A DNA stretch of 39,369 nucleotides from Bacteroidales bacterium (GTDB lineage Bacteria > Bacteroidota > Bacteroidia > Bacteroidales > UBA932): assembly GCA_016288775.1 (NCBI GenBank), contig JAEELG010000032.1, positions 1 to 39,369 on the forward strand. Reading direction: 5' to 3'. Below the pieces are notes generated by a model, which ran no database searches, was not told where the DNA came from, and saw only the letters and a program-made list of their open reading frames with translations. The first letter of the stretch is position 1; each line of letters opens with the position of its first letter. Positions 7,538-13,516 of this stretch are shown here, piece after piece. Both the position numbers and the translations under genes were made by a program.

Positions 7538-9238
7538 TTACTTTTTGATAATGAATCCGTTACCGCTTCCGTTGCCGAGCCAGACCCTGGGGCCGTCTTC
7601 TTTAACCACCCTGACCCTGGCGGTATAGTCGGACACTATCGTGTTGCGCCCCTCTCTCCAGTTCACGGTGATGGTGACTTCATCGCCTTTTACGAGGGAC
7701 CTCCTGTAGCCGGTGATTTCCATCTGCTCTTTGGCGTCAGGGTTGATGAGGGTGAAGGTCTGCACGCCGTCGGCCGAATACTGGCGGCTTATCTGGTCTG
7801 TGCCGGCCGTGTAGGTGCGGGTGTCGGTGCCGAGGTAGCAACCGTAATCGTAGTTGTCCGTAATGGGGTCGTCCGTGACTACGGAACTCGAGCCTGAGCC
7901 GCCCTTGCGGTAGATTGCCAGCGGATCCTTGAGGTTGGAGTTGGATCCGTACGCGCTGAATCTGGGGTTCTGGGAATTGTAGCGCATGATGTTGGACGAG
8001 CCGCTCAATGCCGTTATGGTGGCGGCTCCGCCGGAGGCGAGGCTGATTGTCCAGCTGCTGTTGCCGGTTACCGACGATTCAACGGAGAGGTAGTTGCCCA
8101 GCGCGAGGGTGCAAAGGCAGCCGTCGGAGGCCACAAGCGCCCAGGTGCCTTCTTCTGTGCCGTAAGCCAGGGTGAGGATTTCGGCGTTCCCGGGATTGGT
8201 GACCACACCGTTGGCGATGGTGACCGCTTCGGGGATCCTGTATTGCTTGGAGCCGTCGGATTGCCCGCCGAGGGCGTAGGTCCCTTCCTGGTTGGCGATG
8301 ATTACCTGGTCGCCGACGTGGAGTGATGATGCGTCGGTAACCAGCTGGAAATCATCGTTTTCATCCAAGACGATCCCGCTCATGTCGACGCCGAACACAG
8401 CGATGCGGCCGGAGGTGAACTTGCGGCCCTGCGGGAACTCGACCTCCTTCACTAAGGCGCCCTTATTGGTATAAATGGTGAAGACGGCGATCTGGCCGGA
8501 CATGTCCACGGGAGCGCAGGCGAACCAGATATCCTCCGTCGCAGAAGTGATCAGAGTGAGGGTGGAGGAGGCGCCGTTGTCGGTGATGGTGTGGCCGTCG
8601 GCGCACTCCCAGTACCAGTCGCCCACGAACGGGGTGGTGGCGGTGATGTCGATGCGCTCTATCGTGGCATCGCCGAGCTCAAGGTTCTTGAGCGTCATGC
8701 GCCCGTACGCGGTAAGATGGTTGAAGTGGAGGTCGACGCTGGCGGGCAGCTCGCTGGATGCGATGCTGGCGGCGGCGAGGATCTGCGCCGACTCGTCGAC
8801 TGAGCCCTCGAGTGGCGTCTGCACCGCCGGGATGCTGATGCTCCACGCTTCGCGGCTGGGACTCAGCGCCCTTGCAGCGGAGGCGGGGCTCACTGCGTAG
8901 AAGGTGTAGGGGGCCTCCGTGATGGTTCCGTCAATGTCGGCGGAGAAGCTGGCGGTGCGGAAACTCTCGTCGGGAGTGACGGTCACTTCCGCGGCCTCGG
9001 TGAAGTTGAGGGCGAGCTTCACGGCCTGGTCGTTGGATGTCCAGAGGGTGGGGTAAACTCCGTCCTGGCCCTGTCCGAAGGCGGTTTTCGTGGATATCTC
9101 GCAGGCATGGAAAAGTATGGTCCTGTAGTCGGACGGCTGCCTGGGGGACTGCTCCTGTTCGGTGACGATGCGGCAGCCGGCGAATGCCAGGGCTGCTGCC
9201 GCGAGGAGCGCAATGTGTTTGAATGTGTTCTTTTTCAT
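7538..9238 (-). CDS. Fimbrillin-like surface lipoprotein
   Basis: A 566-aa lipoprotein: the N-terminus ends in a lipobox ALAFAGC with Cys22. Residues ~40-270 have the features of the fimbrillin/Mfa-like fold of Bacteroidales (ISTKTAF after the signal, then an FTFYAVSP-like segment and the HFNHLTAYGRMTLKNL core). The C-terminal half is different: a domain starting around LVTDASSLHVGDQVIIANQEGTYALGG and a final beta-rich region. Function is not known; fimbrillin-like proteins form pili or bind surfaces. It lies between a 48-aa microprotein gene and the M6 protease with 13- and 6-base gaps, so the three are co-transcribed. Confidence 0.75.
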   Translation of the reverse strand: MKKNTFKHIALLAAAALAFAGCRIVTEQEQSPRQPSDYRTILFHACEISTKTAFGQGQDGVYPTLWTSNDQAVKLALNFTEAAEVTVTPDESFRTASFSADIDGTITEAPYTFYAVSPASAARALSPSREAWSISIPAVQTPLEGSVDESAQILAAASIASSELPASVDLHFNHLTAYGRMTLKNLELGDATIERIDITATTPFVGDWYWECADGHTITDNGASSTLTLITSATEDIWFACAPVDMSGQIAVFTIYTNKGALVKEVEFPQGRKFTSGRIAVFGVDMSGIVLDENDDFQLVTDASSLHVGDQVIIANQEGTYALGGQSDGSKQYRIPEAVTIANGVVTNPGNAEILTLAYGTEEGTWALVASDGCLCTLALGNYLSVESSVTGNSSWTISLASGGAATITALSGSSNIMRYNSQNPRFSAYGSNSNLKDPLAIYRKGGSGSSSVVTDDPITDNYDYGCYLGTDTRTYTAGTDQISRQYSADGVQTFTLINPDAKEQMEITGYRRSLVKGDEVTITVNWREGRNTIVSDYTARVRVVKEDGPRVWLGNGSGNGFIIKK

Positions 9239-9251
9239 GGCTCCCGATCGT

Positions 9252-9398
9252 TTAAAAGTCTCCCCAGGGATCGTCTGTTCCCGGGTCTATCATTTCTGAT
9301 TCGGCCAGCATGTACTGCGGCTCCAGGGAGAGGCTGTCGCATATCTCCGGAGGTGTGTACGCAGGTTTGGCCGTGGTATTGTTGCGGTTGTGTTTCAT
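9252..9398 (-). CDS. 48-aa microprotein at the head of the fimbrillin-protease operon
   Basis: Small gene (ATG 9398, 48 aa) without signal peptide or membrane segment. It has a basic N-terminus (MKHNRNN), a PAYTPPEICDSLSLEP middle and an acidic tail ending DPGTDDPWGDF. Short acidic proteins with a tyrosine-proline start and a W-containing end often sit before surface lipoprotein genes in Bacteroidales, so this pattern is familiar to me but unnamed. The start is supported by a perfect TATCTTTG box 35 bases upstream and by the 13-base spacing to the fimbrillin-like gene. Function unknown. Confidence 0.65.
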   Translation of the reverse strand: MKHNRNNTTAKPAYTPPEICDSLSLEPQYMLAESEMIDPGTDDPWGDF

Positions 9399-9433
9399 TC
9401 CGGCTAAAGTGTGTCTTTGGTGTTGCTGATTTG

Positions 9434-9441
9434 CAAAGATA
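9434..9441 (-). promoter_or_regulatory. -7 box for the microprotein-fimbrillin-M6 operon
   Basis: The minus strand reads TATCTTTG (exact TAnnTTTG), 35 bases before the microprotein ATG at 9398. No clear -33 element. Confidence 0.6.
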
Positions 9442-9460
9442 AGCTTTTTTGGTGAAAAAT

Positions 9461-9491
9461 TTTGGAGAAATGATTTTTCGTTGTATATTTG
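9461..9491 (+). promoter_or_regulatory. Promoter of tRNA-Gly
   Basis: TTTG at 9461-9464, a 19-base spacer and TATATTTG at 9484-9491 give a textbook Bacteroidota promoter. The tRNA begins 12 bases downstream. Confidence 0.8.
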
Positions 9492-9502
9492 CAGTCCCAA
9501 TT

Positions 9503-9575
9503 GCGGAAATAGCTCAGTTGGTAGAGCGCAACCTTGCCAAGGTTGAGGTCGCGGGTCCGAATCCCGTTTTCCGCT
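9503..9575 (+). tRNA. tRNA-Gly (anticodon GCC)
   Basis: Full 73-base cloverleaf. The acceptor stem is GCGGAAA (9503-9509) with TTTCCGC (9568-9574) and discriminator T. The D arm is GCTC/GAGC. The anticodon arm is CAACC/GGTTG with loop TTGCCAA, anticodon GCC. The T arm is GCGGG/CCCGT with loop TCCGAAT. The 3' CCA is not encoded. An unusually strong inverted-repeat structure begins at the base after the tRNA. Confidence 0.97.
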
Positions 9576-9702
9576 CAAGCAGTTGCAGCTCCGGCGATTT
9601 CGCCGGGGCTGTCTTTTTGAGGCCTGTGGCAAACACGCGTTTGCCGTCGGCCTCAAAAAGACAGCCTGCGCGGGGCTTTGCCCCGCTGGCTGCAACTGCT
9701 TG
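9576..9702. repeat. Cloverleaf inverted-repeat element directly after tRNA-Gly
   Basis: A closing stem of 14 perfect base pairs (9576-9589 with 9689-9702, CAAGCAGTTGCAGC) encloses three arms. Arm 1 is a CCGGCGA/TCGCCGG hairpin (9591-9606). Arm 2 is an 18-bp perfect stem (9607-9624 with 9649-9666) topped by a GGCAAAC/GTTTGCC hairpin (9628-9634 with 9639-9645). Arm 3 is a GCGGGGC/GCCCCGC hairpin with a TTT loop (9670-9686). More than 100 of 127 bases are paired. It could terminate the tRNA transcript, but there is no trailing T run, so a REP-type mobile structure is also plausible given the nearby transposase gene. Confidence 0.8.
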
Positions 9703-9716
9703 ACCTCCTCCCCCCT

Positions 9717-9756
9717 CGGGATAGCGCGAGCCGCGCAGCGGCGCAGCGGAATCCCG
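9717..9756. repeat. Second hairpin element between cloverleaf and repeat copy 1
   Basis: Outer arms CGGGAT (9717-9722) and ATCCCG (9751-9756) enclose a GCCGC/GCGGC hairpin with a GCA loop (9730-9742). It may belong to the same family of structured repeats. From 9757 to 9796 nothing else is recognisable. Confidence 0.45.
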
Positions 9757-9796
9757 TCAACACCAGCCCTCCCCACCAGTACCCGCCTTATGTTGC

Positions 9797-9919
9797 GCTC
9801 GTTTTTTTGCCACGAAATCCATCGTGAGCCCTTCTCATTGATTTCGCGGCAGCAAAATAGCCAAAAGCGTGCTTTTTCGTGATGCGAAGTACACGAGAAG
9901 CACCCGTGGTGGACTTCGC
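9797..9919 (+). repeat. Direct repeat, copy 1 (hairpin-forming)
   Basis: Aligns without gaps to 11574-11696 at a constant offset of 1,777. The first ~84 bases are diverged (roughly 60 percent identical by eye), while 9881-9919 is identical to 11658-11696 over 39 bases. The conserved part has arms GCGAAGT (9884-9890) and ACTTCGC (9913-9919) around a CACC/GGTG hairpin with CGT loop (9901-9911), plus a 10-base one-sided bulge. Bulged hairpins like this are typical recognition sites for HUH transposases. Confidence 0.8.
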
Positions 9920-10089
9920 CGTGCAATCAACGGCTGCGACAGCGCATTCAATGGCAACACCAGTGACGGCGACAACATTTATGTCAATGGTAGTGGCAAG
10001 CCAGCAAGCTTGACCGGCCCCCCATACCACCCAAACATGTCTGCACCGCATAGTAAACCCCGCCAAACCAACCAGCCTGACGTGGCAGG

Positions 10090-11052
10090 TTATAGCGCCA
10101 GGCAGCGGCGAATCTGTTTGGCGTCAGTAGTCCTGCCGGAAAGCAGGCTCTTTTTGTTATAAGAGTTTTGCGCTTCCCGAAAGAGCAGATTGGCAAGCTC
10201 TTGACGCTTTGACTCACTCAAATGGTAAATCGAGCAATCTTTTGGGGCTCTCAAATATTGCGGAATCAGCTCACTATCAATAATATAACACAACTCAAGA
10301 TCCGTCAGCACAGATTTGTTGACCCTTCCTTGCTCCGAGATAAGCGCAGCGCGGACGTCAAAATCGGGAACGCCTTGTTCTATTATATCCAAAGTAACCG
10401 GAGGCAGATTATTCTCTTCCTTCTGGTCTTTGACTATCCGCTCATCTGTGATGCGGTTCATTTGATAGAGGTAATTCCTTGGCGTTATATAGATTTCTTC
10501 CACATAAGCAGTGTCCAACACCTGCTCCCTAAGGATTAACCCATTCTTTGCCATCCGGAAAGATTCCGGAAGCTTTTTTCCGTGCGGAAGGTATTTATAC
10601 CGTTGGCCCTTGTCACACAGATCCGGCAGGAACGCTTTGCCGAGGTCTTTTCTAAAAAACGCGTTGGCGGAGCAATGGTCATACGCAAAAGGGGTATTTG
10701 CGAGTCCATGATGCAAGCCCTGCCGGATAACGTAACTGAGGGCAGTCTGAGTATGAAACAAGCCTTCTGTTTCCAGCCTGAAGTATTCTTTTTCGCCAAT
10801 ACGCCCTTTACGGGAATACTTCGCATTGAAATAACGAGAATAAGAGTATCGCTCGCGACGCATAAGTTCCTTATAATCATCTGTTTGAACAAGCTTATGG
10901 GTGTGCGTCGGAATAAACCCCTCGGCGAGCAGTCGGGACTCCGTCTCGAGTACGGCAAGCGCAAGGCAATTAAAGCCCATGATCAAATCGGCTTCATTCC
11001 TGTATATGACTTCCCGATGTGAAGACCAGCATAAATGATATGTCCGTCTCAT
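10090..11052 (-). CDS. RAYT-like Y1 (HUH) transposase
   Basis: A 320-aa protein with an N-terminal IS200/TnpA_REP-like domain and a long C-terminal extension. The start MRRTYHLCWSSHREVIY is typical of the family. The metal-binding HUH motif is H-T-H (residues 50-52, in GFIPTHTHKL), followed by RYFNAKYSRKGRIG. The likely catalytic tyrosine is Tyr107 in LSYVIRQGLHHGL, at the place of YIxxNPVxHGL in known RAYTs. Such enzymes cut single-stranded DNA at REP hairpins. The C-terminal ~150 residues include a helical segment near the end that may bind DNA. I preferred ATG 11052; a TTG at 11058 would overlap the partner stop. AT-richer than its neighbours, so probably acquired. Confidence 0.8.
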   Translation of the reverse strand: MRRTYHLCWSSHREVIYRNEADLIMGFNCLALAVLETESRLLAEGFIPTHTHKLVQTDDYKELMRRERYSYSRYFNAKYSRKGRIGEKEYFRLETEGLFHTQTALSYVIRQGLHHGLANTPFAYDHCSANAFFRKDLGKAFLPDLCDKGQRYKYLPHGKKLPESFRMAKNGLILREQVLDTAYVEEIYITPRNYLYQMNRITDERIVKDQKEENNLPPVTLDIIEQGVPDFDVRAALISEQGRVNKSVLTDLELCYIIDSELIPQYLRAPKDCSIYHLSESKRQELANLLFREAQNSYNKKSLLSGRTTDAKQIRRCLAL

Positions 11053-11054
11053 GG

Positions 11055-11405
11055 TCAACTGAGATTAGGAGACGCAGAAGCGCCCGGAGCAATCTTTACG
11101 GCTTTCCCGGCATTGACCATTATGTCGATTGTCTCTCTGAAAGCTACCCCATGTGCTTCCGAAGTCAAATCCAGATTCACAAGCAACTCTTCACGGTTGT
11201 TGGAAAGGGCCAAATCCGATACGGCAAGGGCGCGAATCACAGCAAATACATTAATTTCCGTTTTCCCAAACAGCGTTGCTGACATAGCCATCATCATTTT
11301 GGGAACGAGTTCCAATACTGATTGTGGTTGTTTTGTGAAATCCAAATCCGTGTTGAAACGGATCTCTGTATCGGAATACTCCAGTACTTCAAGAATCTTT
11401 TTCAT
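11055..11405 (-). CDS. Small partner protein of the RAYT-like transposase
   Basis: A 116-aa protein without signal or membrane segment. It begins MKKILEVLEYSDTEIRFNTD and has a predicted helical middle (KMMMAMSATLFG, FAVIRALAVSDLALS) and a serine/proline-rich tail. I do not recognise a named family, although similar small proteins seem to exist in Bacteroidales. Its stop lies two bases before the transposase ATG, so the two genes are co-transcribed and coupled. A DNA-binding or accessory role for the transposase is inferred from position only. The minus strand has a TATCTTG box upstream (around 11470). Confidence 0.65.
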   Translation of the reverse strand: MKKILEVLEYSDTEIRFNTDLDFTKQPQSVLELVPKMMMAMSATLFGKTEINVFAVIRALAVSDLALSNNREELLVNLDLTSEAHGVAFRETIDIMVNAGKAVKIAPGASASPNLS

Positions 11406-11573
11406 AGCAGTTACAGTTATAAACGGTTTTTATATATCAATCCATTTGGACTGTTTCCGGCTGCAAGATACAAATAGCTATCCGTTTAAATCCTATTAAA
11501 AACGCTTAATTGAAAAAACAGTAGTTTATGGCGGCGGAAAGCCGTTTCTCAAAGCCTTAATCCCCCAAAAACG
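11406..11573. other. AT-rich intergenic stretch upstream of the RAYT partner gene
   Basis: The stretch holds the probable promoter of the partner gene on the minus strand (TATCTTG close to 11470) and a short CGGC/GCCG hairpin around 11533-11545. No gene is supported. It is followed directly by repeat copy 2 and then 44 bases with the promoter of the next gene. Confidence 0.4.
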
Positions 11574-11696
11574 AGCTGATTTTCTTGCGCGAAATACACC
11601 GTGAGGCCTTCAGATATACCTCGCGGACGGAAACAGGCAGAAACAGACGTTTTTCCGGATGCGAAGTACACGAGAAGCACCCGTGGTGGACTTCGC
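11574..11696 (+). repeat. Direct repeat, copy 2 (hairpin-forming)
   Basis: Second copy of the repeat at 9797-9919, in the same orientation. The 39 bases 11658-11696 are identical to copy 1 and preserve both arms of the GCGAAGT/ACTTCGC hairpin. The diverged 5' part keeps the GAAAT, CCGTGAG-like and CTCGCGG blocks. Confidence 0.8.
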
Positions 11697-11728
11697 GAAA
11701 GAAAACGGGCGCGATACGAAAAATTAAC

Positions 11729-11736
11729 TACCTTTA
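11729..11736 (+). promoter_or_regulatory. Probable -7 box (TACCTTTA) for the 204-aa membrane protein
   Basis: TACCTTTA differs from TAnnTTTG in the last base and ends four bases before ATG 11741, which implies a leaderless or nearly leaderless message. Confidence 0.4.
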
Positions 11737-11740
11737 CGGC

Positions 11741-12355
11741 ATGAAACTGTCGTACATCTCAGTGGTCGCCGGCTTGTTCATGACGCTTTTACCCGTCTGC
11801 TGCTTCTCGCAGACGACGGCATACCACGAATCCGCTTTCATGGAACAGGGCGTCAACGACGTTCGCTACCGGGACATCAAGGGCTATTACAACCATCGCG
11901 AATACTCGGCGTGGGTCGGTGACTGCTACATTCCCGGCGTCGCCGGCGTAGCCTCGTTCTTCCTCCCCGGCCTGGGCCAGTGCTACTGCGATGAATGGGG
12001 CCGAGGGCTCGGAATCTTCGGCGCAAACGTCGCTTTTGCCCTTCTGGGCGGTGCGGAAACGTCCCTGATGTTCTACGAAGCCGTGAAAGGCTCGGACAAT
12101 TACCGGAAATATGGAACTCCGGACGCGGATTCAAACCTGATTATGGGGGCAAGCGCCGCCGCCCTGCTTGTCACTGTGGCGGGCGCCGCGACGCTCAACA
12201 TCTGGAATATCTTCGACGCCGTCCGCGTGGCCAAGGTCAAGAACATGTACTACCAGGATGTCCGCAGGCATCCGGTGATTGTCCTGGCGCCTGCGGTCGG
12301 CACGGACTACGGCATGAACCCCACGCTCGGCCTGGGCCTGAAGCTCACGTTTTAG
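11741..12355 (+). CDS. Exported/membrane protein with GLGQxY motif
   Basis: A 204-aa protein with an N-terminal signal (MKLSYISVVAGLFMTLLPVCCFS). The sequence SFFLPGLGQCYCDEWGRGLGIFGANV resembles the small two-helix membrane module found in DUF5683/TM2-like proteins. A second hydrophobic pair lies around NLIMGASAAALLVTVAGAA. The C-terminus (LAPAVGTDYGMNPTLGLGLKLTF) ends in a beta-strand with a terminal Phe, as in outer-membrane-facing proteins. Function unknown. I start it at ATG 11741 because of the signal sequence there and the promoter box just upstream; a longer in-frame reading from 11585 would translate through the repeat. It converges on the next gene with a one-base gap. Confidence 0.7.
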   Translation: MKLSYISVVAGLFMTLLPVCCFSQTTAYHESAFMEQGVNDVRYRDIKGYYNHREYSAWVGDCYIPGVAGVASFFLPGLGQCYCDEWGRGLGIFGANVAFALLGGAETSLMFYEAVKGSDNYRKYGTPDADSNLIMGASAAALLVTVAGAATLNIWNIFDAVRVAKVKNMYYQDVRRHPVIVLAPAVGTDYGMNPTLGLGLKLTF

Positions 12356-12356
12356 C

Positions 12357-13493
12357 CTATTCCAGCGAGAAGGATACGGGATTGTCGTAATCGTTCCAGT
12401 TGCGCAGGTCAAGGGTGATGGCGGACTGGTCGTACACGTTGCTGTACTGCGTATCCTCCACCATACCGTTGTCCCACACCAGGTCTTTCCAGTGCACCAG
12501 GGCCAGGCACTCGCGGGCCTGTTCCAGCGTGAGCGTTCCGTCGTGAGCGCGGAGATAATCGCCCGCCGTCTCATAACGCCACCAGCTCTTGCTGTGCGGA
12601 TTGCCCACCGCCTCGTCGGGCTCGGTGGTGTAGTACTTCTCCGACAGCAGGTGGTTCGTCACCAGCATGGACTTGTCTCCGGGCGCCTTCCGCACCACCA
12701 TCGATTTCCATCCGTCTTCCTTGTCGAACTCCAGCACCGCGCAGTCGCCATTGGCATCTGCAATCATGTAGTGGTAGCCGGAGCCCACGGTGGCGTCGTG
12801 GCGGATGTCGAGCGTCGCGGCGAGGTCGAGGGCCTCCTGCACGGTGGCGCAGCGGTCCAGCCACAGTCGCATAATGATGGTTGTGCCCACCTTGTGTTTG
12901 CCGGTCTCCTGTTGGGCGGCCTGCTTCGGAAGGGCCATGATCGAAGTGCACAGCCCCTTCTCGTTGATGCCGTCGACCGGAGCGTACACCGCCGCCAGGC
13001 AGCTGAGCCCGGATACGAGCGACTCCGGCAGCTTCTCAAGCGAGTAGCCGAAGTGCGACATGTCGCTCACGCCGATGGATGCGTATCCGTCCTTCGGGCG
13101 CGAGATGGTTACCATCGTGGGATTCTTGAAAAAGTCGTAATTGCGTCCGTACCAGAAGCCGCTGCCGTCGGCCTTGGCGGCCTGGAAGCTGGTGCAGTTC
13201 ATGGTCTTCATCTCGCCGTTCTCGTCGGCCACCTGCGCGCTCTTGATTTTGAGCGGCAGGCCCTTTCCGATTCGGCCGATAACGTAGTCCAGCAGTTTGG
13301 CGTTGCAGTCTATATCCTTGGAAATCAGGTCGTCAAGGTCGTACGCGGCCTTGTACTCCATCTTGTACAGGTATTTGTTGCCGCCCACCTGTTCGATGGA
13401 GCGCACGGTGGCAATCTCCCCGCCCCAGACGCACAGGACGGCAATACACAGCGCGGCGATTATGCCGACGATCCATAAAAGAACTTTTTTCAT
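12357..13493 (-). CDS. Linear amide C-N hydrolase (choloylglycine hydrolase-like)
   Basis: A 378-aa Ntn-type hydrolase with an N-terminal membrane anchor or signal (residues 5-25). The nucleophile is Cys100 in MNCTSF, followed at family spacing by GRNYDF (Arg117, Asp120), matching Cys2-Arg18-Asp21 of bile salt hydrolases. Later segments are GYHYMIADANGDCAVLEF and NHLLSEKYY. Family members cleave amide bonds in conjugated bile acids, penicillin V or N-acyl amino acids. Here ~98 residues precede the Cys, so a propeptide must be removed, or it is cut autocatalytically as in acyltransferases. It follows the D-aminoacylase-like gene by 23 bases, which suggests an N-acyl amide substrate. Bile salt activity is possible but not shown. 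Confidence 0.78.
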   Translation of the reverse strand: MKKVLLWIVGIIAALCIAVLCVWGGEIATVRSIEQVGGNKYLYKMEYKAAYDLDDLISKDIDCNAKLLDYVIGRIGKGLPLKIKSAQVADENGEMKTMNCTSFQAAKADGSGFWYGRNYDFFKNPTMVTISRPKDGYASIGVSDMSHFGYSLEKLPESLVSGLSCLAAVYAPVDGINEKGLCTSIMALPKQAAQQETGKHKVGTTIIMRLWLDRCATVQEALDLAATLDIRHDATVGSGYHYMIADANGDCAVLEFDKEDGWKSMVVRKAPGDKSMLVTNHLLSEKYYTTEPDEAVGNPHSKSWWRYETAGDYLRAHDGTLTLEQARECLALVHWKDLVWDNGMVEDTQYSNVYDQSAITLDLRNWNDYDNPVSFSLE

Positions 13494-13516
13494 ATCAGAA
13501 GATTTTCAGAACCACT

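Larger units (their letters stand above)
9797..11696 (-). mobile_element. RAYT-like (REP-associated tyrosine transposase) locus
   Basis: An AT-richer island holding a HUH-type transposase gene and a small overlapping partner gene, bounded by two direct copies of a ~123-base repeat (9797-9919 and 11574-11696). Both copies end in an identical 39-base segment able to fold into a hairpin. This arrangement matches RAYT loci, where a single-copy Y1 transposase is associated with hairpin-forming repeats. The exact element ends are unknown, and the repeats may be two members of a genome-wide family rather than ends of one transposable unit. Bases 9920-10089 carry no gene or structure I can support. 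Confidence 0.6.

Noticed and set aside
9449..9703. A plus-strand open frame reading through tRNA-Gly and the cloverleaf.
   Set aside because: Its residues are simply the translation of the tRNA (AQLVERNLAKV...) and of the inverted repeats.
9576..9760. A CRISPR array in the repeat-rich stretch after the tRNA.
   Set aside because: There are no regularly spaced identical repeats with unique spacers and no cas genes; the repeats are nested inverted arms.
9399..9926. A minus-strand extension upstream of the 48-aa microprotein, running through tRNA and repeats.
   Set aside because: It crosses the tRNA, the cloverleaf and the operon promoter. The ATG at 9398 follows the promoter and gives a sensible small protein.
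9869..10162. A 97-codon plus-strand frame beside the transposase end.
   Set aside because: It starts inside repeat copy 1, overlaps the transposase C-terminus antisense and shows no motif.
12357..13493. Calling the gene a bile salt hydrolase outright.
   Set aside because: Only the Cys-Arg-Asp spacing is visible. The long N-terminal part and the D-aminoacylase neighbour leave other N-acyl amides equally likely.
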